The notes under the pieces: generated by a model
Seen by the model: the letters and a program-made list of their open reading frames with translations, nothing else
Told to the model about the DNA's origin: nothing
The model's database searches: none
From: Nocardia wallacei
GTDB lineage: Bacteria; Actinomycetota; Actinomycetes; Mycobacteriales; Mycobacteriaceae
NCBI RefSeq assembly: GCF_029868745.1
Contig: NZ_JARWOP010000049.1
Location: forward strand, 1 to 51,653
DNA length: 51,653 nucleotides
Direction of reading: 5' to 3'
Shown: in pieces, positions 16,330-24,955 of the stretch
Numbering within the stretch: position 1 is the stretch's first letter
Layout: the number at the start of each line of letters is the position of its first letter
Translations under genes and position numbers: made by a program

Positions 16330-17508
16330 ATGAGCAGTACCCTGTCCGGCACCGATTCGATTCTCGATCAGCTGCGCGGATCCGGCTCACCACTGCATGT
16401 CGTGATGGTCGCGCCGCCGTACTTCGAGGTCCCACCGGCCGGCTACGGCGGCGTCGAGGCTGTGGTCGCACAGCTCGCCGACGCGCTCGTCGACTGCGGG
16501 CATCGAGTCACTCTGCTCGGAGCAGGGCGCCCCGGGACCAAGGCGGATTTCGTGCCCGTATGGGACGACATTCTTTCCGACCGGCTCGGCGAACCTTTCC
16601 CGGAGGTCCTCAACGCCCTCAAGGTGCGACGCATCGTCACCGAGATCGCGCAAAAGGAGCGAGTGGACATCGTGCACGACCACACCTTTGCGGGGCCGTT
16701 GAACGCACCGATGTACAAGGAACTCGGCATTCCGACCGTGGTGACCGTGCACGGCCCGGTCGACGGCGACCCGGGCGAATATTATCGGGCACTCGGTGAC
16801 ACGGCCCATCTGGTCGCCATCAGCGATCGGCAGCGCGGCCTGGCCACCGAGCTGAATTGGCTCGGGCGGGTGTACAACTCGATCCGGCCGAGCGAGTTCC
16901 CATTCCAGGCGAAAAAGCAGGACTTCGCATTGTTCCTGGGTCGCTACGCGCCTTACAAGGGCCCGGATCTGGCGTTGGAGGCGGCTCATGCCGCCGGAGT
17001 TCCACTGGTCTTGGCGGCGAAGATGAACGAGCCCCCGGAAAAGGCCTATTTCGAGCGATCGGTGCGTCCGTTGTTGACGGCTCGCGATCTGGTATTCGGC
17101 GAGGCAGACTCGGTTGCCAAGAAGCTGCTGCTTTCTCAGGCACGCTGCTTGCTGTTCCCGATTCGCTGGGAAGAACCCTTCGGAATCGTCATGATCGAGG
17201 CGATGGTTTGCGGCACTCCCGTGGTGGCGCTCCGCGGCGGAGCGGTCGAGGAGGTGGTCGAGCACGGCGTCACCGGCATCATCTGTGACGACCCTGCCGA
17301 GTTGCCTGCCGCGATCGCCGCGTCGGCCGAACTCGACCCGGCGGCGTGCCGGCGTCGCGTGATGGAGCGCTTCGCCAGCGAGCACCTCGGCGCCGGCTAC
17401 GAGGCGGTCTACTACGCCGCCCTCGAATCGGCGGAGCTGCCGCGGATCCCGGCCCTCGCGGCCGGGCGGCGGTCCGGCCGCACGCTGTCGGTCGCCAGCA
17501 ACAGCTGA
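16330..17508 (+). CDS. Family 4 glycosyltransferase
   Basis: The 392-residue GT-B enzyme starts at ATG 16330 behind an ideal GAGGAGGAA site. The N-terminal domain has PPAGYGGVEAVV (about 30-40) and HDHTFAGPLN; the C-terminal nucleotide-sugar domain has FLGRYAPYKGPDLALEAA and the E-x7-E motif EEPFGIVMIEAMVCGTPVVA (about 285-305). Such retaining enzymes move a sugar from an activated donor to an envelope glycolipid, glycan or small molecule; the acceptor is not predictable. A longer in-frame form from GTG 16066 (480 residues) is possible. A strong terminator follows at 17542. Confidence 0.88.
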   Translation: MSSTLSGTDSILDQLRGSGSPLHVVMVAPPYFEVPPAGYGGVEAVVAQLADALVDCGHRVTLLGAGRPGTKADFVPVWDDILSDRLGEPFPEVLNALKVRRIVTEIAQKERVDIVHDHTFAGPLNAPMYKELGIPTVVTVHGPVDGDPGEYYRALGDTAHLVAISDRQRGLATELNWLGRVYNSIRPSEFPFQAKKQDFALFLGRYAPYKGPDLALEAAHAAGVPLVLAAKMNEPPEKAYFERSVRPLLTARDLVFGEADSVAKKLLLSQARCLLFPIRWEEPFGIVMIEAMVCGTPVVALRGGAVEEVVEHGVTGIICDDPAELPAAIAASAELDPAACRRRVMERFASEHLGAGYEAVYYAALESAELPRIPALAAGRRSGRTLSVASNS

Positions 17509-17541
17509 CCGGTCGAGTGCTACGACACTCCACAGCACCAT

Positions 17542-17569
17542 GCGCCCGGGTCGGATTCGACCCGGGCGC
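17542..17569 (+). terminator. Intrinsic terminator after the glycosyltransferase
   Basis: A perfect 12-bp stem (17542-17553 and 17558-17569) with loop GATT lies 33 bp after the stop codon. A second, shorter inverted repeat CGAACACAG/CTGTGTTCG sits at 17633-17662 and may serve the opposing regulator gene or bind a protein. Confidence 0.8.
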
Positions 17570-17777
17570 GCCATCGCGTACGGCTCGATAAACGGACATT
17601 CAGGGCGCGAGACAGCTCTTTCGACAGCTGTCCGAACACAGTGGCTCAGACACCTGTGTTCGCTCACAAGAATTGCCTGCGGACTATTGTGGTGAAGATA
17701 TTTTTTCTTCAACTATCAGTCGACTGGTATTGCTCGGATTTCCCCCGGCCGCGGTCCTGGAAAAATCCCGGCGAAAT

Positions 17778-18815
17778 CTACTTACGTAATACCGATTGCC
17801 GGTACGCCCGCGGCGACATGCCGCGCCAGCGGGTGAAGGCGTGGGTGAAGTTCGCGGTCTCGGCGTAGCCCAGGCGGCGAGCCACATCCTCCACCGTCGC
17901 GGAGGTGCGCAGCAGCTCGGCCGCCTTGATCTCGCGGACGTTGTTGAGCAGGCCGCGGAAGGTGGCGCCTTCCTCGGCCAGTCGGCGCCGGAGGGTGCGC
18001 ACGGTGACGTGCAACTCCGCGGCAATCTCGACCATCGACGGCATTCCGTCCGGGTCGCTCAGCAGTCGTTCGCGCACCTTCGCCGTGAGGCGCCAGCTCG
18101 ACCCGAGCAAGTGCCGCAGCGCTTCGCGGCACTGCCGCTCGATGGCCGAGGCGGTGCGCGAATCCGCTTGTGGCATAGGGTGGTCCAGGAAGGAGCGGGG
18201 CAGTCTCACGAGATTGCGGGGACGCTCGAAGACGATCGGGTGACGGTCGAACGGCGTGAGCCCGGCCAGCTCGTCACCGCGCTCGGCCGACATCTGCATC
18301 TCGACGCCCAGGACCGGGATATCGACATCCAGCAACTCGCCGGCCATGAAGATGAACGCCACTTCGCGCTCGATGAAGAAGTCCCGCACATCCGCGGGGA
18401 CCGTAGCGCCGTCGACCACGATCGCGACCTCGTCACCGCGGTCCTCCAGCGAATAGCGCGCCGCGACGGAGACGAGGTCCTGGTAGCGAACCGTGATCGA
18501 GAGGACGTCGCCGATCGTCGGGCTGACCAGCGCCGCCAGGCCGACCATGCCGCCCTTGCCGATGGTGGCGTGCCGAGCGGTCTGCACGCCCAGACCGGGC
18601 GCGTCGCCGAGGTGCCCGAGCAGATTCCGGGCAACATCGAATTCCTGATCCGGCCAGATTTGCGCATTCTCGTCGTCGAGGTCGGCGACGCCTATTCCGG
18701 TACCCGCCAATAACAATGTTTCGTCCAGACCGTGCGCCTGTCCGACACTGACCATCATCCGCACGCTGACGCTGCTGTGAGGTAGCACGCCGGGCGGTAC
18801 ACCAAACGAAACCAC
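17778..18815 (-). CDS. AraC-family transcriptional regulator
   Basis: A 345-residue regulator. The N-terminal two thirds match the AraC-type ligand-binding half of the OruR/ArgR-like group (LLLAGTGIGVADLDD and GLGVQTARHATIGKGGMVGLAAL). The C-terminal 100 residues hold two helix-turn-helix motifs (VEIAAELHVTVRTLRRRLAEEG and VEDVARRLGYAETANFTHAFTRWRGMSP). I use GTG 18815 because the region before the first internal Met is needed for the domain, although no ribosome binding site is seen. Divergent from the small gene at 18956, a possible target. Confidence 0.88.
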   Translation of the reverse strand: MVSFGVPPGVLPHSSVSVRMMVSVGQAHGLDETLLLAGTGIGVADLDDENAQIWPDQEFDVARNLLGHLGDAPGLGVQTARHATIGKGGMVGLAALVSPTIGDVLSITVRYQDLVSVAARYSLEDRGDEVAIVVDGATVPADVRDFFIEREVAFIFMAGELLDVDIPVLGVEMQMSAERGDELAGLTPFDRHPIVFERPRNLVRLPRSFLDHPMPQADSRTASAIERQCREALRHLLGSSWRLTAKVRERLLSDPDGMPSMVEIAAELHVTVRTLRRRLAEEGATFRGLLNNVREIKAAELLRTSATVEDVARRLGYAETANFTHAFTRWRGMSPRAYRQSVLRK

Positions 18816-18955
18816 TGTCCGAAATTACCAACAATCCGTCCCGTCGGCACATTCTTTCGAACGGAATCGCTGAATAGTCTCGACGACACCGGCGTTGCGG
18901 TCCCCCGGGCACGGCGCGCCGATGGGTTTCCGGGATCGAGAAAGAGGCATCCGAC

Positions 18956-19141
18956 GTGGACATGTTCAGTACCTGCTGGATCGAGCCCCTCCAGCTGACG
19001 CCGCAGAAGGCCCACGCCATCATGCAGATGCATCTCAACTGCCGCACCGAGGAGTGCCCCCGGCGACGGGCGGCGGTGCGGACCCTCGTCGAGGCCGGAC
19101 GCCTGGTTCCCGATTCCTCGCGCGCGGTGAGGCGCGGCTGA
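18956..19141 (+). CDS. Small hypothetical protein with Cys pair
   Basis: A 61-residue product starting at GTG 18956 behind AGAAAGAGG. Residues 22-50 (HAIMQMHLNCRTEECPRRRAAV and LVEAGRLVPDSSRA) resemble a small Nocardia family that I recall only as hypothetical. A Cys-x4-Cys pair could bind metal. It is divergent from the AraC regulator. Its TGA abuts the stop of the opposing epimerase gene (TGATCA at 19139-19144) with no gap. Confidence 0.6.
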   Translation: MDMFSTCWIEPLQLTPQKAHAIMQMHLNCRTEECPRRRAAVRTLVEAGRLVPDSSRAVRRG

Positions 19142-19936
19142 TCAGTCGAGAGCGCGCCACCGCCAGGACATCTCGGCCACCAGCGGCCGCTCCGGCGTGA
19201 CCGTCCGGGGCTCGGTGTTCAGGCCGTTCGGCGGGCCGGATTGCGGTTCGACACAGACGGTCTCGGCCGGAAGGTCGTAGACCACCACCCACGACAGCGG
19301 GCTGGTGATCGTCAGCTCGAGGGTTTCCGGCCAGGTGAGGGTCGCGGTCACGCCCTCGGGCATGGCGAAGCAGTCGTCCCACGGGCCCGGCAGCGGGGCG
19401 ATGCGGTGGCCGTCGGGCAGATAGTCGGCGCCGCGCCGCTCCTGCCACGCCGGGGTGAATCGGAGTTCGACCGCCTTGCCGTCGGTGTCCAGCGTCCGCC
19501 GGAACCAGGGATGCCAGCCGACCTGTGCCGGAAAGGAATCCGCGGCCGATTCGACGCTCATGCGGAAGGTCGCGGAGTCGGCGGCGAGCCGGAAGGACTG
19601 CGTCACTCGCCCGGCGAACGGCCACGGCTCGGTAAGTTCCTGCGCGAGAACGGCTTCGGTGCCATCGCTGTCGAGCACCCGCCAGGGCCGATCGCGGACC
19701 GTGCCGTGGATGGCGTGTGGTTCGGCGTTGCGGGGCAGGTGGTAGGTGCGCCCGTGCCACGTCAGCACGCCGTCGCGCATGCGCCCGCACCACGGTGCCA
19801 TGGGGAAGCTGCCGAACCGGGCACCGGTCCGCAGAATGCCGAGGCCGCCGATATCGAGGCTCGCGATCCGGCCGGTGGCGGTGTTCACCACCATCCGCGC
19901 GTCGCCGGCGGTCAACTCCAGTTCCGCGTCGGCCAT
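19142..19936 (-). CDS. Aldose 1-epimerase family protein
   Basis: The 264-residue enzyme starts at ATG 19936 behind GGAGG. It shows the galactose mutarotase pattern: an early beta strand (GRIASLDIGGLGIL), FPMAPWCGRMRDG, the catalytic-type His in HAIHGTVRDRPW, and VGWHPWFRR with the second His. It should interconvert alpha and beta anomers of a hexose, or a hexose-6-phosphate. It stands alone on the minus strand. Confidence 0.88.
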   Translation of the reverse strand: MADAELELTAGDARMVVNTATGRIASLDIGGLGILRTGARFGSFPMAPWCGRMRDGVLTWHGRTYHLPRNAEPHAIHGTVRDRPWRVLDSDGTEAVLAQELTEPWPFAGRVTQSFRLAADSATFRMSVESAADSFPAQVGWHPWFRRTLDTDGKAVELRFTPAWQERRGADYLPDGHRIAPLPGPWDDCFAMPEGVTATLTWPETLELTITSPLSWVVVYDLPAETVCVEPQSGPPNGLNTEPRTVTPERPLVAEMSWRWRALD

Positions 19937-20112
19937 GCCACGCCTCCTCGCCTCGACAGACTCCGATCGTGTCCCGGCCGAACGGTTTCCGATCGGCATC
20001 CACAGCATGTCACAGGGCACCGACGGTCCCGCCACAAGATCACCGCAAACCGGTCACGCAGCCCTGCGACACGCCGCGCACGGGTGCCTGCTGTGCCGTG
20101 GCGGACGCCGGA

Positions 20113-20706
20113 CTAGCTCGACCAGGCAGCGGTCCAGCGGCGCGCGATGCGGGTGGCGCGGCCCGGGGGCATGCGGTTCGGTTCGGTGAGGACCGCGATG
20201 GTGAGACCGTCCAGCAGGCCCAGTAGTTCGGCCGCGGCGTCGGTGGCTTCGCTCGCGCGGGCGGGGTTCACGGCGGTCAGGGCGCGGGCGATGATGTCCT
20301 CGGTCTGCTGCCACTGGCCGCGGTGCAGGGCGGCGATTTCCGGGTCGTGGGCGGCGCGGGCGGCCAGGGCGAGCCAGACGCGGGCCAGCGTGTCGTCGCT
20401 TTCGGGGGCGATGAGCAGGTCGGTCAGGCGGTGCAGGCGTTCCTCCGGTGGCAGGTCGGCGACGCCGGAGTTCAGGAAGCGGCGGGCCGCCTCGTCTCGC
20501 ACGTGCTCCCAAACCCGCAGCAGCAGATCGTTCTTCGTCGAGAAGTAGTACTGCACGGTGCCGATCGACACGTTGGCGCGGGCGGCCAGGGTGCGGATGC
20601 TGACGCCCTCGATCCCGTCCTCGGCGATCACCTCGGCCAGCCGGTCGAGCAACGCGCGGCGACGGTCGGTGGCCTCGGCGGTCGCCGCCGCCTGCCTAGC
20701 GCCCAT
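20113..20706 (-). CDS. TetR-family repressor
   Basis: A 197-residue regulator with an N-terminal helix-turn-helix (ALLDRLAEVIAEDGIEGVSIRTLAARANVSIG split over 18-50, then TVQYYFSTKNDLL) and a ligand-binding C-terminal half of the TetR_C type. ATG 20706 follows GAGAGGAG. It overlaps the upstream membrane gene by 11 bp and is the last gene of a three-gene operon. Two near-identical inverted sites at 21438-21453 and 21482-21497 before the first gene are candidate operators, so autoregulation is likely. Confidence 0.9.
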   Translation of the reverse strand: MGARQAAATAEATDRRRALLDRLAEVIAEDGIEGVSIRTLAARANVSIGTVQYYFSTKNDLLLRVWEHVRDEAARRFLNSGVADLPPEERLHRLTDLLIAPESDDTLARVWLALAARAAHDPEIAALHRGQWQQTEDIIARALTAVNPARASEATDAAAELLGLLDGLTIAVLTEPNRMPPGRATRIARRWTAAWSS

Positions 20707-21121
20707 CGGGCCGACTCCTCTCCCGCCGATTGCGGTCTCGATAGTAGCGCCAGGCCGCCGCGCCGAGTTGCCGCGCCGCCGCGACCGGCTCGCGACGTCC
20801 GTCCACGTCGGGCCGCTCGACCACCGCCGCGAAGAACAGCAGCAGCACGCCGATCCCGCCGACACCGAAGTAGACCGTGTCGCCCAGCAGGTTCACGATC
20901 ATGCGCGCGGACTCGTGCTCGTCGCCGGCCAACGCCGGGCCCACCACACCGAGTTGCAGCCCGCGCAGCGCCTCCGCGAGCAGCCACACCAGGGACCCGG
21001 CCGCCAGCGACAGCCCCGCGATCCGGTATCGCCGCGCCAGCCGCAGCCCGAACACCAGCGACCCGACGGCCAGCGCCACGACGGCGACCTCCCCCGCCCC
21101 GAACACCACCGATCCCGCCAT
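20696..21121 (-). CDS. Four-helix membrane protein of unknown function
   Basis: A 141-residue protein with four predicted transmembrane helices (about 5-25, 30-55, 75-95 and 98-115) and an Arg-rich C-terminus. The ATG at 21121 overlaps the upstream stop by one base (TGATG), and the 3' end overlaps the TetR gene. No family recognised. Probably forms one functional unit with the upstream membrane protein. Confidence 0.7.
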   Translation of the reverse strand: MAGSVVFGAGEVAVVALAVGSLVFGLRLARRYRIAGLSLAAGSLVWLLAEALRGLQLGVVGPALAGDEHESARMIVNLLGDTVYFGVGGIGVLLLFFAAVVERPDVDGRREPVAAARQLGAAAWRYYRDRNRRERSRPDGR

Positions 21122-21426
21122 CACCGCACCTCGACCCGGCGCGGCCGCCGCGCAATCGCGACCAACAGCAACACCCAGGCCCCCGCCAGCAGCAAATTGC
21201 GCACACCGCCCCCGAATTCCATCCGCTCGGTGATGCCCTCGGCCCCACCGCCGCCGAACCACATCGCCCGCCCGGTCACCACGCCGACCACAGAACCGCT
21301 GCCCGCCACCGCAGCACCCGCAAGCGCGAATCCGAACGCCCCACCCATCCGCCGCCGGTAATACAGCACCAGCGCAGCCCCGACGAGCGGTGCGCACAAC
21401 CCCACCAACTCAACTACCCGCAGCAT
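21121..21426 (-). CDS. Three-helix membrane protein, first gene of TetR operon
   Basis: A 101-residue protein with three hydrophobic segments (about 2-22, 28-55 and 75-92). ATG 21426 has a perfect AAAGGAGC site four bases before it; an in-frame ATG at 21456 lies inside a candidate operator and is less likely. No family recognised. The candidate operator at 21438-21453 sits just upstream of the ribosome binding site. Confidence 0.7.
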   Translation of the reverse strand: MLRVVELVGLCAPLVGAALVLYYRRRMGGAFGFALAGAAVAGSGSVVGVVTGRAMWFGGGGAEGITERMEFGGGVRNLLLAGAWVLLLVAIARRPRRVEVR

Positions 21427-21437
21427 AGAAGCTCCTT

Positions 21438-21497
21438 TCATACGTTCGTATTGCACGATAGGAGCTCGCCAACGCGTGAGTCAATACATTCGTATGA
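21438..21497. promoter_or_regulatory. Paired inverted operator sites for the TetR operon
   Basis: TCATACGTTCGTATTG at 21438-21453 and, inverted, CAATACATTCGTATGA at 21482-21497. Read on opposite strands both give TCATACGnnnGTATTG, 44 bp centre to centre, just upstream of the first gene of the operon that ends with a TetR gene. This is the expected arrangement for a repressor binding as two dimers; binding itself is inferred. Confidence 0.65.
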
Positions 21498-21641
21498 AAT
21501 ACCTGGTAAACCATGCCCTGAACTGCACCGCGTCTGGCTCGACGGAGGTACCCACTCGTGGTGGACCTCCGCCGCACCGAGGACAGTCACGTTGAGCCGG
21601 GGGAAACGCCGACCCGCGAATCGGGTACGTAGCGAACTGGC

Positions 21642-22742
21642 CTATTCGCCTGCGGCGCGCCGGATTTCGCCGCCGGCGGCGCGGTTGCGGGTGGCTCGGG
21701 CGGTCGCGGCGTCGAAGGGCTCGAGGTGGTCGAAGGCGGCGTCCTCGTCGTCCACGTCGAGAACCACCGCGCGGCGGCGCAGGACTCGGGCGGCGTCGCG
21801 GTCGAGGGCGGCGCTGTCGTCGCGGGCGGGGCGGCCGTCGGTGGCGGGGCGGTCCGGTAATTGACGGCCGCGGGACAGGCGGGCGGCACGGCGGCGGCGG
21901 ATCTCCTCCTCCATGCGCACCTGGCGGCGGAGGTAGGCGAGGTAGGTGCCGAGCGTCAGGACGGCCAGCGCGCAGCCCCACCACAGCATCGGCGCGACGG
22001 CGAACGCGAAACCGCCGAACATCAAGGCGCTCAAGGCCAGACCGAGCGCGGTGCGCTGACGGAAGCGGTAGCGCATCCGGCGAGCCATCGCGTCGGACTC
22101 CGGGTCGTAGCCACCGCGGCCACGCCGGGTCGGCACGAAATCCGGGTCGTCCGAATCGAATTCGTCCTCCTCCGGCAGCGCTGCCGGGTCGGCCGCCGCG
22201 GGAGCCGGGGGGATGCGCGCCATCGCCGGAGCGGGCTCGGCGGCAGATTCCTTGTCGTACTCCTCGAAGTCCGCGTCGGTCGCCGCGTCGTCGAAGGCGT
22301 CGGCCTCCGGGCCCTCGAGATCGGCGCCGGCATGCGGCCCGTCGTCGTCGGTGGCCGAATCATCGGTCACGTCGTCGTCGATCTCGGCCTCGAGAATTTC
22401 GCTGTCGGTCTCGGCTGTCGGTTCGGCCGGATCGCGGTCGCGGGCGGTCTCGTCGTCGTGCTCGGTGACGGTCTCATCGGTCGATGTCGTCATCCGATCC
22501 TCCGCATCATCGCCGTGGGAAAGCTTTCTGTGCACGCGGGTCGGCACCCAGTCCGGGTCGGATTCGTGCCCGGCGGCCGGGCCCTTCTTCATACGTCGCT
22601 TGGTGTCGCCGCGGTGCAGCACCCGGGTGGCCAGCGCGGCATCCGTGGTACGCCGGATGCGCGGGTGCCGGTCGGCGAGCATCGGGAACAGCACGAAGAC
22701 CCAGAGCACGACAAGGCCGACCCACAAGATCGAATTCGGCAT
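21642..22742 (-). CDS. glpR: Divisome membrane protein GlpR / SepX
   Basis: The 366-residue protein has an N-terminal helix (PNSILWVGLVVLWVFVLFPML), a conserved DRHPRIRRTTDAALATRVLHRGD segment, a long acidic disordered middle (about 70-185), then two membrane helices (about 235-275) and an Arg-rich tail. Family knowledge: this is the actinobacterial SepX/GlpR family; in Corynebacterium GlpR is the membrane receptor of the gephyrin-like protein Glp, which binds FtsZ, and Streptomyces SepX works in division. The Glp gene lies 0.9 kb upstream in the same orientation. GGAGG lies ten bases before ATG 22742. Confidence 0.82.
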   Translation of the reverse strand: MPNSILWVGLVVLWVFVLFPMLADRHPRIRRTTDAALATRVLHRGDTKRRMKKGPAAGHESDPDWVPTRVHRKLSHGDDAEDRMTTSTDETVTEHDDETARDRDPAEPTAETDSEILEAEIDDDVTDDSATDDDGPHAGADLEGPEADAFDDAATDADFEEYDKESAAEPAPAMARIPPAPAAADPAALPEEDEFDSDDPDFVPTRRGRGGYDPESDAMARRMRYRFRQRTALGLALSALMFGGFAFAVAPMLWWGCALAVLTLGTYLAYLRRQVRMEEEIRRRRAARLSRGRQLPDRPATDGRPARDDSAALDRDAARVLRRRAVVLDVDDEDAAFDHLEPFDAATARATRNRAAGGEIRRAAGE

Positions 22743-22977
22743 CGCGCTCGCACCTCCGTCCCCGCCCGGCCGTTGTCCCTTCGACGGTTTTCACCTCGTG
22801 ACCGGCGCAGCGCCCCGTCGGCGCGCCGGTTACACCGCCGCCTGGTCGGGTCACTCCGCCGGCTCCCTTCCGGTAGTGCGGGACGCACCACCGACGTCCG
22901 TAGGCTAGTGCCGTGCCACAGGAATATCCCGCAGGCGCGCCGTCCACACCTGTCACAGGGGTAACAGGGGGCGGGGG

Positions 22978-23634
22978 TTACGGGAGGGTGGCTCGGCCTG
23001 TTTTTATCAGCCGGTCTACTACCGTGCCGGTGACTTCTTCGGCGGTCATCGCTACCAGGAGGTGGTCTCGCCAGGAGCCGTCTACGTCCAGGTAGCGGCG
23101 GAGTAGGCCTTCTTCTCGGAAGCCCACATTGCGGAGGACTGCTTGGCTGGGGAGGTTCTCGGGACGGACGGTCGCTTCTACTCGGTGCAGGCCAACGGGT
23201 CCGAAGCAGTGGTCCAGGCCTAGGGCCAGGGCCGCGGTTGCTACTCCTTGGCCTCCGACATCTTTCGCTACCCAGTAGCCGATCCAGGCCGAACGCAGCG
23301 CGCCGCGCACGATGTTACCCACGGTGAGCTGGCCCGCGAAGGCGCCGTCGACCTCGATCACCAGGGGGATCATCGCGCCGCGGCGGGCCTCGGCTTTCAG
23401 GCTCGACCACAGGGACGGCCAGTTGGAGGGGTGGTTGCGGGCCTCCCAGGAGCCGCGGCCGGTCGGCTCCCAGGGCTCCAGATGTTCGCGGTCGCGGACC
23501 CGGATGCGGGCCCAGGCGGCGGCGTCACGCAGGCGGATCGGGCGCAGGGTGACCCGGCCGGCGGCGACCCGTACGGGGCCGAGATGTGCGGGCCAGCCCG
23601 GATGCTGCGCCGCCCGGAACACGTTCATGTCCAC
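22978..23634 (-). CDS. GNAT acetyltransferase, RimJ-like
   Basis: A 218-residue GNAT enzyme with the RimJ/RimL pattern: RVTLRPIRLRDAAAWARIR, the central beta strand IGYWVAKDVGGQGVATAAL that contains the acetyl-CoA loop (GGQGVAT), and HRVEATVRPENLPSQAVLRNVGF. It probably acetylates a protein N-terminus or a small amine. GTG 23634 lies three bases after the glp stop, so it is cotranscribed with glp, as Rv0995 is with Rv0994. Confidence 0.88.
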   Translation of the reverse strand: MDMNVFRAAQHPGWPAHLGPVRVAAGRVTLRPIRLRDAAAWARIRVRDREHLEPWEPTGRGSWEARNHPSNWPSLWSSLKAEARRGAMIPLVIEVDGAFAGQLTVGNIVRGALRSAWIGYWVAKDVGGQGVATAALALGLDHCFGPVGLHRVEATVRPENLPSQAVLRNVGFREEGLLRRYLDVDGSWRDHLLVAMTAEEVTGTVVDRLIKTGRATLP

Positions 23635-23637
23635 ATC

Positions 23638-24891
23638 TCACCCGCGCTGGGCGAGGAAGGCGACCTGAACCTCGTCCCCCGTGCGCACCTCGGTGACATC
23701 GGGGTCGAGCACGATCAGGCTGTTCGCCTCGGCGAGCGTGGACAGCAGATGTGAGGATCCGTTGCCGCCGAGCGGCTGCACCAGGTACTCGCTGGTCTGC
23801 TCGTCGCGCATGAGCTGCGCCCGCAGATAGCCGCGGCGACCCTGCATCGAGGCGATCGGCATGATGGTGCGCGCCCGCACGACCCGCCGCATCGGATGCC
23901 GGCGACCCAGCGCGATCCGGATCAACGGCCGCACCATCACCTCGAAGACCACCAGTGCCCCAACGGGATTCGACGGCAGCAAGAAGGTCGGCACCTCGTC
24001 GCGGCCCAGCCTGCCGAAGCCCTGCACCGAGCCGGGATGCATGGCGACCCGGGCGACCTCCAGCTCCCCCAGCCCGGCCAGCGCCTCGCGGATCTGCTCG
24101 GAGGCCCAGCCGCCGACCGCACCGGCGATCACCACCACCTCCGAACGAACCAGCTGGCCCTCCACCACATCACGCAACCGGCCCGGATCGGCGCTGACGA
24201 TGCCGACCCGGTTGACGTCCGCGCCCGCGTCGCGCGCGGCCGCCGCCAGGGCATAGGAGTTCACGTCGTAGACCTGGCCGGGACCGGGCGTGCGATCGAT
24301 GTCGACCAGCTCGCCGCCGATCGAGATCACCGACAACCGCGGCCGCGGATGCACCAGCACCTTGTCGCGGCCCACCGCGGCCAGCAGCCCCACCTGCGCG
24401 GCGCCGATGATCGTCCCGGCCCGCACCGCGATGTCACCGGGCTGCACATCGTCGCCGATGCGGCGCACGTAGTCGCCGGAACGCACCGGCTCGTACACCT
24501 TCAACCGGGCGCGCCCGCCGTCGGTGAAATCCAGTGGCAGCACCGCGTCGGCCAAAGTCGGCAGCGGCGCACCGGTGTCGACTCGCACGGTCTGGCGCGG
24601 CTGCAACCGGATCGGCTGCCGCGAGCCCGCGGCGACCTCACCGACGACCGGCAGCGACAGATCGATCGGCTGGCCGTCCTCGTCCCGGATATCGGCGCCC
24701 GCGCCTTGCACATCGACGCTGCGTACCGCGTAGCCGTCGATGGCCGCCTGGTCGAAACCCGGGAGCGGCCGCTCGGTGACGACGTCCTCGGCGCACAGCA
24801 GACCCTGGGCCTCGGAGATCGCGACCCGGACGGGCCGCGGGGCGACGGCCGCCGCGGTCACCTTGATCTGCTGGTCCTCAACCGAGCGCAT
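23638..24891 (-). CDS. glp: Gephyrin-like division protein Glp (MoeA family)
   Basis: A 417-residue protein with the four-domain MoeA plan: the N-terminal LPGFDQAAIDGYAVRS, the RIGDDVQPGDIAV linker, the MogA-like domain (VISIGGELVDID, YDVNSYALAAAARDAG, LPSNPVGALVVFEVMVRP) and a C-terminal beta barrel. The MoeA motif TGDELV reads IGGELV, and the GGVSxGDYD loop reads GAVGGWASEQ, so acidic active-site residues are missing. Together with the neighbouring glpR this favours the Glp division role over molybdopterin molybdotransferase activity. Orthologue of Rv0994 by position and sequence. Confidence 0.85.
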   Translation of the reverse strand: MRSVEDQQIKVTAAAVAPRPVRVAISEAQGLLCAEDVVTERPLPGFDQAAIDGYAVRSVDVQGAGADIRDEDGQPIDLSLPVVGEVAAGSRQPIRLQPRQTVRVDTGAPLPTLADAVLPLDFTDGGRARLKVYEPVRSGDYVRRIGDDVQPGDIAVRAGTIIGAAQVGLLAAVGRDKVLVHPRPRLSVISIGGELVDIDRTPGPGQVYDVNSYALAAAARDAGADVNRVGIVSADPGRLRDVVEGQLVRSEVVVIAGAVGGWASEQIREALAGLGELEVARVAMHPGSVQGFGRLGRDEVPTFLLPSNPVGALVVFEVMVRPLIRIALGRRHPMRRVVRARTIMPIASMQGRRGYLRAQLMRDEQTSEYLVQPLGGNGSSHLLSTLAEANSLIVLDPDVTEVRTGDEVQVAFLAQRG

Positions 24892-24955
24892 GCAGCCCTT
24901 CCCTCATAGTCCGGCGTCCTGGCGACCCCGCACGACGAGAACCGAGCCGCACCCG

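Noticed and set aside
17693..17712. GAAGA-TATTTTT-TCTTC as a T-rich terminator
   Set aside because: Stem of five AT-rich pairs is too weak; the strong hairpin at 17542-17569 already serves the glycosyltransferase.
15560..21426. This mixed region as a genomic island with mobile elements
   Set aside because: No integrase, transposase, tRNA or flanking direct repeats seen; only the 15600-16020 interval differs in composition.
23896..24909. Plus-strand frame opposite glp
   Set aside because: His/Asp/Arg-rich antisense shadow; glp is certain.
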